Assembly: GCA_947497245.1 (NCBI GenBank) | Contig: CANMFO010000001.1 | Coordinates: 496,001 to 560,000 of the forward strand | DNA length: 64,000 nt | Reading direction: 5' to 3' | Origin: an uncultured Flavobacteriaceae bacterium | Lineage (GTDB): Bacteria > Bacteroidota > Bacteroidia > Flavobacteriales > Flavobacteriaceae | Shown: piece after piece, positions 41,114 through 50,611 of the stretch | Layout: every line of letters starts with the position of its first letter | Numbering within the stretch: position 1 is the first letter of the stretch | The notes under the pieces: model-generated | What the model was told of the DNA's origin: nothing | Seen by the model: only the letters and a program-made list of their open reading frames with translations | Database searches by the model: none | Position numbers and translations under genes: made by a program

Positions 41114-41953
41114 ATGAACGCAATCAAAAATCCACAAACTACGGTACCCACTTCAGCGGCCCAGCTCGAAAAAGCTAAAAAATACATCCTATTGGTACTA
41201 TTGATTTCCTGGCTTTTTGGGTTTACGTCTACCAACCTTCTTGACTTTTCAGACCCTATCTTCAATTCAGGGATTTTGCTTATCTACGGATTCATTCCTG
41301 CCATACTCGCCCTCATTCTAAATAAGCGGGAAAGGGGGAGTTGGAAAGACTTGAAATTTTTCAAACCCTCTTTAAAAAATGGGTTTTTGGCTTTTTTAAT
41401 TCCTGTCGTCTTTTTTTCTGTCGTCATTGGAACACAAATATTCTTAGGTGTCAGAACAACACCAGAGTGGTCCAAAATAGGCTCACCCCTGATGGTGGTA
41501 CTACTGTTGGTACTTGGATATCCGACAACGATATTGCTAATATTGGGTGAGGAAATTGGTTGGAGGGGGTACTTGCAGGAAAAAGTGATGTGTGGTTTTG
41601 GGGCCTTTAAGGGAATCTTCATTTTGGGCCTGGTTTGGGGCATTTGGCACATGCCCATTGCCCTACAAGGCTATAATTTTCCCAACCATCCGTACATAGA
41701 GGCTTTTATGACCTACCCTTTGGTGGGTATGGCACTTTCCCTCATTATCGCGTATCTCGGTTTTAATCGATATTCCATTTTTATAGGTGCTTTGGTACAT
41801 GCCAGCAATAACCATTTTGGAGGTACCCTGCTCGCTGTGACAAAGACCCAGGACGAATTTGCCCATGCGATGATTTTTAATGCGTTCTATATCGTAATCA
41901 TACTGGTTTTCGCGTTATTATGGTGGAGAAAAACGCTCAACAACAGGGTATGA
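41114..41953 (+). CDS. CPBP-family intramembrane metalloprotease
   Basis: A 279-aa protein with about eight membrane helices. It carries the glutamate motif GEEIGWRGYLQ (EExxxR), HMPIAL in the next conserved helix and HASNNHF as the third histidine motif, the three hallmarks of CPBP (Abi/Rce1-type) proteases. It would cut peptides within the membrane. The 7TM-AraC gene directly upstream suggests a signalling pair, which is inference from position. Confidence 0.88.
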   Translation: MNAIKNPQTTVPTSAAQLEKAKKYILLVLLISWLFGFTSTNLLDFSDPIFNSGILLIYGFIPAILALILNKRERGSWKDLKFFKPSLKNGFLAFLIPVVFFSVVIGTQIFLGVRTTPEWSKIGSPLMVVLLLVLGYPTTILLILGEEIGWRGYLQEKVMCGFGAFKGIFILGLVWGIWHMPIALQGYNFPNHPYIEAFMTYPLVGMALSLIIAYLGFNRYSIFIGALVHASNNHFGGTLLAVTKTQDEFAHAMIFNAFYIVIILVFALLWWRKTLNNRV

Positions 41954-42063
41954 AGCAGCATGGACAGCCAGAGATGCAAATGTTCAGCTGTTTTTGGGAA
42001 CATGTCATATTTTTATTTTTCAGAACGTCTAAAAGACGCGTACACAATGCGCCAATGCCTATG

Positions 42064-45000
42064 TTATGGTTGTCTTTCAAAAGTCCATATTTTGGGGCTA
42101 CCTTCATTGATGGCGAAAATAAATCCCGGTGTAACGGGGTCCCCAAGGTGGATAGGGGCGATCGCTTTGACCTCCTCATCCAGCAACAGTCCACTTTTAT
42201 CCAAGGATATGGCATCGAAGGTCTTGTTCCCATTATTTTGAAGGACTAGCCCGATTCCCGCGTCGGAACGAGGGGTCTCTACCTCGGTATCATATAAATT
42301 CCCGGCCACCAGTATATCTTGATACCCATCTTGGTTATAATCAAGAAAAACAATGGCATTGATCGATGAAAATTGGGCCTCTATGGGCAATTGGTGCATT
42401 TCGTATGTTCCGTTGCCCTTGTTTTCCAACCAATGGTGGGCAAAAGTATCCACCTTGTGGTGAAGGGCCTTTTCGAGCATTTCCTTTCCATAGATCTCTC
42501 CCAAACTGGCCGAAGCGAAAGATTCGTAGGTTTCAAAGTTCTTTTTGATTATGGGGATTTGCTGGGACGAGCATTCACGGCCCCGTACCGGCAATTTGGT
42601 TCCCTTTTTGGTAATGCTCAAGACGATATCGGGTCTTTTATTGCCGTCAAAATCATTGACATATATTTCAAAGGGCGACTCTTCCGTACTTCTGTACTTG
42701 CTGTTGAGCCCCAGGTTCCCCGCCACGATATCCATATCCCCATCATTGTCCAGATCGCACTTTTCCAGGGTATTCCACCAACCCACGGTCTTTTCCAGAT
42801 GTAACTTTTTGGTAACGTTTTGCAGTTTTTGGCCATCGTTCTCAAAAAAACTTAGGGGCATCCATTCCCCGCTGAGGATAAGATCGGTTTTCCCATCGTT
42901 GTTGTAATCTTCCCATAGGGCATCCGTGACCAGGCCCAGGTTGGCCAGTTCGGGGGCTACCGTTCCGGTCACGTTTTTGAACCTGGTTTCCAAATCCCTG
43001 CCCCCTTCGTTCCTCAGGAGATAGCTTTGAGGGGGACGCAGGTAATTTCCGGGTTGGATCCTACCACCCACAAAAAGATCCATATCGCCATCGCCGTCAT
43101 AATCGAACGGGGCCACCTTGCGCCCACTGGAGCCCATTTCTGGTAACACCTGCTCCGATTTGATGAAACCGGTCGCGGTATTGATATAGAGGCGGTCTTG
43201 GAAATGGCCCTTCTTCACCCCAAAGTTGTTCCCCCCGCTTACCACATATAGGTCCTGGTCGCCATCACTGTCGATATCGACGAAGACCGCTCCGGTGTCC
43301 TCATGGGCCCGGTCTCCGTCCCAGGGCCCCGCGACCTCCACAAATTCCCCGTTTGGCTGCTGGATAAAAAGTGCGCCCTTGCCGTTCTGTCCGTTTCCGA
43401 TGTAAAAGTCATCCCGTCCATCAGCGTTGATGTCCGCCACCGCAAGCCCTGGACCAAGTTGCGAGTTTCTATGGGGCAGCAAGGGCTCCACCAAAAAGTC
43501 GTCATAGGGATCCTCATGATGTTTAAAATGGATTTCCCTTGCCGCGGTCATCTCCCGGAAGAAGACTTTTTCTCTGTGCCCAAAGGGAGCAGGGGAGGGA
43601 CTTTTCTTTTCATAGACCAGTTCCAACACCTGGTTGGCCGCGATGTTTTTTTGTTGCTGGACCGTACCGTCCGGCCAAACTATTTTGAGTTCGTCGACGG
43701 TCTCCGCTCCCCCAAGCCCAAAGTGCAGCACCGGTTCGACACTGGATTGAAAGCCTCTGGTCGGGCTTTGTTCGATCCACTGTACCCTTTCTTCCGTGAC
43801 CACTTTTACCTTTGCCCCGATTCCCATCGGGTTTTGGCCGTTCCCATTCAATTTTATCCTGAGGTAGTTGGCCCGTTGGTTATTGTTCTCAAGTAAGCTT
43901 ACCGGGCTGTCAATATTGTTTACGACCATGTCGAGGTCGCCATCGTTGTCGAGGTCACCATAAGAAATACCATTTGAAAAACCGCGTATGTTGGCGTTCC
44001 ACTGCTTTGAGACGTCTTCAAAATCGTACCCTCCCTTATTCCTGAAAAGGTAGTTCTCGATAGGGGTGGAGGGAGCCCGGTTCATATCAATTTTTTCAGG
44101 CACGAGACTGGTACTGGTTTCCCTGCTCAGTAGGTCATTGTTGTTTACGTCGAGCCGCATACCGTTCGTGATCACAACATCTTTCAACCCGTCATTGTCA
44201 AAATCCGCAAAAAGGGGCGCCCAACTCCAGTCGGTCGTTGCCATTCCCGTTAAGCGGGCTATGTTGCTAAAGATCGGTTTTCCGGCCAGGTCGTTTCCAT
44301 TGTTGACCTGAAGGCTGTTTTGCATATACTGGTAATGAAAGCCCATTTCCAGTCCGGAATAAAAGGATTCTGGATCCATGGAAGCCATATTTGTTTTGGA
44401 CCGATAATGATCGGCCGGGGTCATATCTACCTGGAACAGGTCCATGAGGCCGTCATTATTAAAATCGGCGACATCCACTCCCATACCGAACATGGAGGTT
44501 TGTCTTGTGGATTCCCTGACTTTTTCATCAAAAGTGCCATCCCCTTTGTTCAGGAACAGGTAATCGGGTACGCTAAAGTCGTTGGAAACATACAGGTCTA
44601 CCCATCCATCATTGTTGAAATCGGAAGTTGCAATGCCTAATGAAAGTCCAAACTGTAACAGTCCGGACCGCGCCGTAACATCCTCGAACCGTCCATCGCC
44701 CCCGTTGCGGAACAAATGACCGGATTCGGAATGGGTACGGGCTTTCATCTTGTCTTGGTAAAAGTAGTTGGGCATAGTCAGGGGAACAATGGGGTAGTTA
44801 CAGACGAACAGGTCCAGATCACCGTCCCGGTCGTAATCAAAAAAGGTGGATTGGATGGAATTGCTGGCGTCATCTATTCCATATTCCTTCGCCATTTCGG
44901 TAAAGGTTAGATCGCCATTGTTGACGAACAACTGGTTTTCGGTGGTATCTCCCGGACCGGATACGCTCACATAGATATCCAACCAACCATCTGCATTGAT

Positions 45001-45375
45001 ATCGACCATGGTCGCCCCGGTATACCATCTAGAATCCCCGGCCACCATGGCATTTTCCGTGATATCCTCAAAGGTCATACCGCCGGTGTTGAGATACAAT
45101 CTATTGGATACCATGTTTCCGGTAAGGAAAACATCCGTCAGGCCATCGTTGTTGATATCCCCCAAGGCCACGCCGCCGCCCATATAGATATAGGGAAAGG
45201 TATTGTAATTAAAGGTGTCGGAGATGACAATATCGTTGCTAAAGGACATTCCCGATCTGTGGGCACCTACTTCCCCAAATCCTTCATTTTGAGGTTCCTT
45301 CGCCTGCTCTCGCTCAGTACAGGCCAGAAGCATGCCCATAAGGAGCACCGTTGTTGTTCGTAACGTCATTCGCAT
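42064..45375 (-). CDS. VCBS/FG-GAP repeat lipoprotein with ASPIC/UnbV domain
   Basis: The ATG at 45375 (or 45369) gives about 1,103 aa with a lipoprotein signal ending LLMGMLLAC. Integrin-alpha-like FG-GAP/VCBS blades with calcium-type DxDxDG loops recur throughout (GDINNDGLTDVF, VDINADGWLDIYV, FFDYDRDGDLDLFVC, FDYDGDGDMDLFVG). Near residues 500-610 lies an ASPIC/UnbV segment (LRIKLNGNGQNPMGIGAKV, VDELKIVWPDGTVQQQ). It follows SusC and SusD on the same transcript, so it is probably the surface-exposed partner of the importer, binding glycan or peptide. No catalytic motif is seen. Confidence 0.85.
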   Translation of the reverse strand: MRMTLRTTTVLLMGMLLACTEREQAKEPQNEGFGEVGAHRSGMSFSNDIVISDTFNYNTFPYIYMGGGVALGDINNDGLTDVFLTGNMVSNRLYLNTGGMTFEDITENAMVAGDSRWYTGATMVDINADGWLDIYVSVSGPGDTTENQLFVNNGDLTFTEMAKEYGIDDASNSIQSTFFDYDRDGDLDLFVCNYPIVPLTMPNYFYQDKMKARTHSESGHLFRNGGDGRFEDVTARSGLLQFGLSLGIATSDFNNDGWVDLYVSNDFSVPDYLFLNKGDGTFDEKVRESTRQTSMFGMGVDVADFNNDGLMDLFQVDMTPADHYRSKTNMASMDPESFYSGLEMGFHYQYMQNSLQVNNGNDLAGKPIFSNIARLTGMATTDWSWAPLFADFDNDGLKDVVITNGMRLDVNNNDLLSRETSTSLVPEKIDMNRAPSTPIENYLFRNKGGYDFEDVSKQWNANIRGFSNGISYGDLDNDGDLDMVVNNIDSPVSLLENNNQRANYLRIKLNGNGQNPMGIGAKVKVVTEERVQWIEQSPTRGFQSSVEPVLHFGLGGAETVDELKIVWPDGTVQQQKNIAANQVLELVYEKKSPSPAPFGHREKVFFREMTAAREIHFKHHEDPYDDFLVEPLLPHRNSQLGPGLAVADINADGRDDFYIGNGQNGKGALFIQQPNGEFVEVAGPWDGDRAHEDTGAVFVDIDSDGDQDLYVVSGGNNFGVKKGHFQDRLYINTATGFIKSEQVLPEMGSSGRKVAPFDYDGDGDMDLFVGGRIQPGNYLRPPQSYLLRNEGGRDLETRFKNVTGTVAPELANLGLVTDALWEDYNNDGKTDLILSGEWMPLSFFENDGQKLQNVTKKLHLEKTVGWWNTLEKCDLDNDGDMDIVAGNLGLNSKYRSTEESPFEIYVNDFDGNKRPDIVLSITKKGTKLPVRGRECSSQQIPIIKKNFETYESFASASLGEIYGKEMLEKALHHKVDTFAHHWLENKGNGTYEMHQLPIEAQFSSINAIVFLDYNQDGYQDILVAGNLYDTEVETPRSDAGIGLVLQNNGNKTFDAISLDKSGLLLDEEVKAIAPIHLGDPVTPGFIFAINEGSPKIWTFERQP

Positions 45376-45440
45376 TGGATGGATGCTTTTTTGTTCTTTG
45401 CCCACGCAGGAGCTTATAATCCAAAATACCTGGAGAATCA

Positions 45441-45469
45441 GATAATCCCCGGCAGTACCGGGGATTATC
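45441..45469 (-). promoter_or_regulatory. 12-bp hairpin between susD and the VCBS gene
   Basis: GATAATCCCCGG (45441-45452) and CCGGGGATTATC (45458-45469) form a perfect stem with loop CAGTA. No T-run follows on the minus strand, so it probably acts as an mRNA-stabilising or partially terminating element that sets different amounts of SusC/SusD and the VCBS protein. Confidence 0.6.
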
Positions 45470-45515
45470 ATCAAACTAAACTAACCAACTAAATATATAA
45501 AAAACTGCTCGTGTT

Positions 45516-47048
45516 CTAATATCCCGGGTTTTGGTTTAGGTTGGGATTCGATTCCACGTCCTGGGCGGGAATGGGCAAATACTCATGTTTTCCCCTGACA
45601 AATACCCCGAGACTGTTCGACCTGAGTTCAGGATGCTGTTCAAACCGATCCGCAGCAATGCCCCATCTGTTCAAATCGAACATACGATTTCCCTCGATGG
45701 CAAGTTCTTTGACCCGTTCGTCCCGTATCGCTTGCCGAAGTTGGGCCTGGTCGAGACCGCTTGCGGCCGGCATATTGACCCGTGCCCGAACTTGGTTCAA
45801 AGCATTCAGGGCATTTTGGGAACCACCGCTCACCTCGTTCTCCGCTTCGGCATACATTAGCAGTACGTCGGCATATCGGAATATTTTCCAATTGTTCGTC
45901 GCTCCCTGCCATGAGCCGGGCGTAAGCGAGTTCTCCCTTCGAAAATTCAGGTACTTTCGTGCCCAAACCCGGTTCAGATCGTCACCGAGCATCGTTTCCG
46001 CAAAGACATCTTGGTAGATCATGGCGCCCGGATAATTCCATAGTAGAGTGAATTTTGCCCTTGGATCTTCCGATCCATCGACGGTCTGTTCGCTGAGGAA
46101 CAGGTCCAAGACCCATTGGTTTACGCTAAAGCTTTGTTGGCTGCTGTAATTACGGGGGGCAACATCGGCCTCCCAGGCCTGTGCCCGCCATACATTGCCT
46201 CCCGAACCGCCCCAGCCCCCGGTCTCGTTACCGTCGTATTGGATTTCAAACAGGGATTCCTTTGTATTCTTCAACTCTTCCGTAAAATTGTCGTTATAAT
46301 TTTCGTTGAGCTCATAAATACCCGAATCGATTACCTTTTTGAATTCGGCGGCAGCTTTGGTGAAGTCGTGCGTGTACAGGTAGGACCTGCCCAAGAAAGC
46401 TGTGGCGGCACCCCAAGTGGCCCGACCAATTTCCCCTTTGGGGGGCTTGCCGTCCTGTGGCAAGTTGGCCTGGGCAATGGTGAAATCGCTTATTACGGAT
46501 TCGTATGTCAGCGCTATCGTGGAATTGGGAAGGAAAAGATCGTCCAATCCACCGGCCTCCTCCAGGCTCAAGGGCGAGGTGCCCCATAGGTTGACTATAT
46601 AGAAGTAGGCCATGCCGCGGAGAAAATGGGCCTCTCCCATGATCTCTTGCTTTCTGGTGGCGTCCATATCAATATCGGGCACCCGGTTGATGACTTGGTT
46701 CGCCCGTGCGACCATTTTGTAAAATTCACTATAGATCTCCCTATTTCTAGGGTTTTCCGGCCTTATGGACAGTGCCCCGGCATCGTTTACGTTGGATTGC
46801 GGAAATGGGTTGGCAATATCCGACCGGTGGATCAGATGGATACCCACCAAAATCCTTCCAAACATCGGAATGGTCGGAAGCGGTGCATATACGGCTGTCA
46901 ACCCCCCTTCGGCATGCTCATCATTTTGCCAAAAACTTTCAGGGGTCGGACTGTTTGGATTCACTAAATCGAGATTATCGGTGCAACCATTGAGCGAAAA
47001 AAAACCCAAGGCAGCCAAGGTGAGAAAAACTCTTATATTACTTTTCAT
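45516..47048 (-). CDS. SusD/RagB-type outer-membrane lipoprotein
   Basis: The 510-aa protein is the lid/binding component of a SusC importer. It has a lipoprotein signal (LTLAALGFFSLNGC) and the SusD pattern: DLVNPNSPTPESFW at the start, EFYKMVARANQVINRVPDID and MGEAHFLRGMAYFYIVNLWG with its tetratricopeptide-like helices, and a C-terminal ELAIEGNRMFDLNRWGIA followed by YLPIPAQDVESNPNLNQNPGY. The SusC gene lies 23 bases upstream in the same direction. The imported substrate cannot be read. Confidence 0.93.
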   Translation of the reverse strand: MKSNIRVFLTLAALGFFSLNGCTDNLDLVNPNSPTPESFWQNDEHAEGGLTAVYAPLPTIPMFGRILVGIHLIHRSDIANPFPQSNVNDAGALSIRPENPRNREIYSEFYKMVARANQVINRVPDIDMDATRKQEIMGEAHFLRGMAYFYIVNLWGTSPLSLEEAGGLDDLFLPNSTIALTYESVISDFTIAQANLPQDGKPPKGEIGRATWGAATAFLGRSYLYTHDFTKAAAEFKKVIDSGIYELNENYNDNFTEELKNTKESLFEIQYDGNETGGWGGSGGNVWRAQAWEADVAPRNYSSQQSFSVNQWVLDLFLSEQTVDGSEDPRAKFTLLWNYPGAMIYQDVFAETMLGDDLNRVWARKYLNFRRENSLTPGSWQGATNNWKIFRYADVLLMYAEAENEVSGGSQNALNALNQVRARVNMPAASGLDQAQLRQAIRDERVKELAIEGNRMFDLNRWGIAADRFEQHPELRSNSLGVFVRGKHEYLPIPAQDVESNPNLNQNPGY

Positions 47049-47071
47049 CTTTTATTTTTTTTAATTTTCTT

Positions 47072-50000
47072 TTAAAAACCTATCTGTACCCCAAAAAGGA
47101 AGTTCTTGTTGTTGGGGTATGCCCTTCGATCGACCCCGCCGTCGAAAAGACTTCCGTTTCCGTTCAAAGGCCTTCCCAGTTCGGGATCATACCCTTTGTA
47201 ATCGGTAATCGTGATCAGGTTTTGGCCGCTTACATAAAACCTCAGGTTCGAGAGATAGAATTTTTCCGTAAAATCGGAGGGCAGGGTATAACCGAGCTGA
47301 AAGGTCTTCAACCTCAAATAGGAACCATCCTCGACCAAATAGTCCGATGGCCTTTTGCTAATGGCCAGGTCCCTGATCGTGGCCCTTGGGACATTGGTGT
47401 TGGTGTTTTGGGGCGTCCACGCGTTAAGGGCCTCACTTGTCTTTATGCCCCTTGTGCCATCCAAAACATGGTGGTACCGCTTGCCGTTCCATAGTTCGTT
47501 CCCTTCAACGCCCTGTATGAACAGTGAAAGATCAAAATTCCTATAGTCCATATTGAAGGCCAGACTATATTCAAAATCGGGTATGGGGCTACCCAGATAG
47601 GTCTGGTCATCATCATCGATATCCCCATCGTTGTCGAGATCCACAAAGTTCATGTCGCCGAGGACCGCATTGTCCCTGCCATCGGCGGTTATTTGATCCT
47701 GGGTCTGGTAGACACCCTCTGTCAGCAAACCGTAAAAACTGCCCACGGGCTGTCCCACATCGGTCCTTGTGGCCTGGAACCCACCTTGTGTATAACCCCC
47801 TCCGGAAATGGGATTGACACCATCCCCCAAGGCTATGACCTCATTTTCCAAGGTGTTGAAATTGACGGTAATATCGAAGTTCGGGCCATCGTTCAGCGAA
47901 AAATGCCGGTACGATCCCCCAAATTCAAATCCTTTATTGTCAATGGTGGCCGCGTTACTGGCCAGGGACCCTCCAAGACCGCCACTGAGCGGAATGGGAA
48001 CACTTACCAGGATATCCTCCGACCTTTTTTTAAAGTACTCTGCGGAAAAACTGATCTTACCATCCAGAAACTCCGTATCGAAACCGTAGTTCTGTATGGT
48101 GGTGGTCTCCCATTTTAAATCGGGGTTGGCCAACTCGGTTACAATAGATCCCCCATAGACCAAGCCGCCCAGATTGTAAAAATTGCTGGTGTTCAGGGCA
48201 CTGGAAGTGGCATAGTTGTTCGGATTTGCTGCACTTCCCACGTTCTGGGACCCCAGTAGGCCGTAGCTGCCCCTGAATTTTAAATTACTGACAAACCCAT
48301 CTTGGGGAAAGAAATTTTCTTTGCTGATCCTCCACCCCAGTGATCCCGAAGGAAAGATGCCCCATCTGTTTTCCTCTTTGAACCTCGAGGAGCCGTCGCG
48401 GCGGACCGTGGCGCTCAGGATGTATTTTCCAGCATAATCATAGTCCAAACGACCGAGATAGGAGGTCAGTGCATTTTCCTGCAGGTTACCGGTGGTATTA
48501 TCGGTATTATCGTCCGCGGCATCCAGGACCCGGAATTCATTGAAGATAAAATTGGTGCCGACCCCGCCGGCGGAACGCGCCTTGATGGACTGTGTGGTGA
48601 ATCCTGCCAAAAGTGTCAGTCCGTGCTTTCCAAAAGTATTGGAATATTCCAGGGTGTTTTCCATCAGGGAGCTCAATGAGCGCAAATAGCTTTCATCCAA
48701 CCTGGCGATGGTCTCGGAAGCTTCCTGCGAGGTACTCTGAAAGAAAGTAGGCTGAAATGCATAATTGTGCACCACCGAGTAATCTATGCCCAGGTTCAAC
48801 TTATAGACCAGGTTTTTACTCACTTGCAATTTGGGTTGGATGGAGCCTACAAGACGATCTGTGGTTATCAGGTTGTCGTGCAAAATGGCCCTACCGTACC
48901 AGTTGATCCCCCTTGCAAGACCGTGCAGGTTGGGGTCCAGGCCGGCAAAACCGCCCTCGTTGTTCTCGTCGTAGACCGGGATGGTGGGGGGCACGGCCCC
49001 TTCCCGAATGAACCAGTTATTGGGATTGTTTTCCTCTCTGGACAGCAAAAGGCTCTGCGACATGGAGAAGACCCCTTTTTTGAAACTGGTGTTCGCCGTG
49101 ACATTGTACCTTTTGAAATCCGAATCGACCACAATTCCCTTTTGGTCCAAAACTTGCCCGGATACGTAGAAGCGCGCGTTCTCGGATCCACCGGAGACAT
49201 TCAGGTTGTATTCTTGGTACAGGGCGGGATTCAGGGAAAGGTCTTGCCAGTCCGTATCGATACTGGGGTCGAAGCCGGTGTCGTTCGGTATGGCCCTGGC
49301 GTCGCCGTCATTGTCGCGGGCCATGTTGTGCCAGTCGGCATATTCGCGGGCGTTCAAAAAATCCAGATACTTTGTCGGGGTCTGAAAGCCGATCTTCGTC
49401 TCCAGGTTGATCTGTACGTCCCCGATACTGCCTTTTTTGGTGGTGATCAACACCACCCCGTTCGATGCGCGGCTTCCGTAGATGGCCGCTGAGGAGGCAT
49501 CTTTCAACACACTTATCGATTCGATGTCGTTCGGGTTTAAAAAGGACATGGAACCCACAATGTTCCCGTCCACCACATAGAGCGGTTGGTCATTGCCAAA
49601 GGAACCGGTTCCCCGGATGACCACATTTACCCCGGCGCCCGGCGCACCTCCATTGGTCTCTACCTTGACCCCCGGTACCCTTCCCTGCAGTACCGATGCG
49701 CTATTGGCATAGGATACTTTCTTGATTTCCTCGTTGTCCACGATGCCCACGGAACCTGTCAACAAGGCCTCTTTTTGCGTACCATAGCCAATGACCACCA
49801 CTTCCTCGAGGCTCGAAGTGCTTTCCCGAAGGACAATGGTAAGGTTGGTTTGGTCGTTCACCGCCATTTCCTGTGTGGCGTACCCGATATAGGAAACCAC
49901 CAAAACGGCGTTCCCATTGGCGAGATCCAACGAAAAATTACCGTCAAAATCGGACTGTACCCCATTGGTCGTCCCTTTTTCCACAATGCTGGCTCCTGGA

Positions 50001-50464
50001 AGCGGAGCCCCAACGACGTCGGTCACCGTGCCATTGATCCTATACTGATCGGGCGGGCCGTTCCCCTCGCGGGCGGGCACCACCACTACCGGCTCCTCTG
50101 TTTGTGCCAACTTGTGGAGGACGATTTGTTTTTTCAATACCTCGAACCCAACGTCAGTACCCGCAAACAGGGTCGTCAGTATGTTCTTTAGAGGTTCTTT
50201 TTTTACCTGGATGGTCACTTTTCGAAGGAGGTCCACATCTTTTCGGTTCAGCAGAAACTTGTAGTCGGACAATGACTCAATTTCTTGGATGACCGCTTCC
50301 ACCGTGGCATTGGGCATATCCAAAGAGATCTTCTTGGATTGGGAATACGTGTTCGCCTGAATCTGGATGAGGGAGACTATTGTTAAGAACACCGTGAGCT
50401 TCATTTTCAGGCTTAATTTGAAAGTACATGCTCTTGCACCTCTTTGGTTAAAGAGTTTTTTCAT
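47072..50464 (-). CDS. SusC/RagA-type TonB-dependent receptor with STN domain
   Basis: A 1,130-aa outer-membrane importer. After a signal region with a basic N-terminus come an STN signalling domain (about residues 45-110, LDMPNATVEAVIQEIESL), which links it to FecR regulation, a carboxypeptidase-D regulatory-like domain (about 140-220, INGTVTDVVGAPLPGASI), a plug (about 225-350 with the TonB-dependent NPNDIESISVLKDASSAAIY), and a long beta-barrel ending in NNKNFLFGVQIGF with terminal Phe. It pairs with SusD 23 bases downstream. The STN domain, the FecR and the sigma factor make a full trans-envelope signalling set. Confidence 0.95.
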   Translation of the reverse strand: MKKLFNQRGARACTFKLSLKMKLTVFLTIVSLIQIQANTYSQSKKISLDMPNATVEAVIQEIESLSDYKFLLNRKDVDLLRKVTIQVKKEPLKNILTTLFAGTDVGFEVLKKQIVLHKLAQTEEPVVVVPAREGNGPPDQYRINGTVTDVVGAPLPGASIVEKGTTNGVQSDFDGNFSLDLANGNAVLVVSYIGYATQEMAVNDQTNLTIVLRESTSSLEEVVVIGYGTQKEALLTGSVGIVDNEEIKKVSYANSASVLQGRVPGVKVETNGGAPGAGVNVVIRGTGSFGNDQPLYVVDGNIVGSMSFLNPNDIESISVLKDASSAAIYGSRASNGVVLITTKKGSIGDVQINLETKIGFQTPTKYLDFLNAREYADWHNMARDNDGDARAIPNDTGFDPSIDTDWQDLSLNPALYQEYNLNVSGGSENARFYVSGQVLDQKGIVVDSDFKRYNVTANTSFKKGVFSMSQSLLLSREENNPNNWFIREGAVPPTIPVYDENNEGGFAGLDPNLHGLARGINWYGRAILHDNLITTDRLVGSIQPKLQVSKNLVYKLNLGIDYSVVHNYAFQPTFFQSTSQEASETIARLDESYLRSLSSLMENTLEYSNTFGKHGLTLLAGFTTQSIKARSAGGVGTNFIFNEFRVLDAADDNTDNTTGNLQENALTSYLGRLDYDYAGKYILSATVRRDGSSRFKEENRWGIFPSGSLGWRISKENFFPQDGFVSNLKFRGSYGLLGSQNVGSAANPNNYATSSALNTSNFYNLGGLVYGGSIVTELANPDLKWETTTIQNYGFDTEFLDGKISFSAEYFKKRSEDILVSVPIPLSGGLGGSLASNAATIDNKGFEFGGSYRHFSLNDGPNFDITVNFNTLENEVIALGDGVNPISGGGYTQGGFQATRTDVGQPVGSFYGLLTEGVYQTQDQITADGRDNAVLGDMNFVDLDNDGDIDDDDQTYLGSPIPDFEYSLAFNMDYRNFDLSLFIQGVEGNELWNGKRYHHVLDGTRGIKTSEALNAWTPQNTNTNVPRATIRDLAISKRPSDYLVEDGSYLRLKTFQLGYTLPSDFTEKFYLSNLRFYVSGQNLITITDYKGYDPELGRPLNGNGSLFDGGVDRRAYPNNKNFLFGVQIGF

Positions 50465-50514
50465 AATTTAGTTGTGTTAATTGGTTTAAAATTCGTTTTA
50501 AATCATTTGTACCT

Positions 50515-50544
50515 AATCGGGAAATGTGTCCGCATTTTCCGATT
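50515..50544 (-). promoter_or_regulatory. Hairpin between fecR and susC
   Basis: AATCGGGAAATG (50515-50526) and CATTTTCCGATT (50533-50544) form a stem of 12 pairs, including one G-T pair, with a 6-base loop. On the minus strand it precedes susC by about 50 bases, so it may tune read-through between fecR and susC. Confidence 0.5.
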
Positions 50545-50611
50545 TTTCTTTTAAAATGATCTGTGGTGGGGTTCAAATTAGTGGGTTCTATCCATACACT
50601 TTGGTTTTACG

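Noticed and set aside
48767-49492. 241-codon plus-strand frame inside susC
   Set aside because: Shadow of the opposite reading frame of a strongly conserved SusC barrel.
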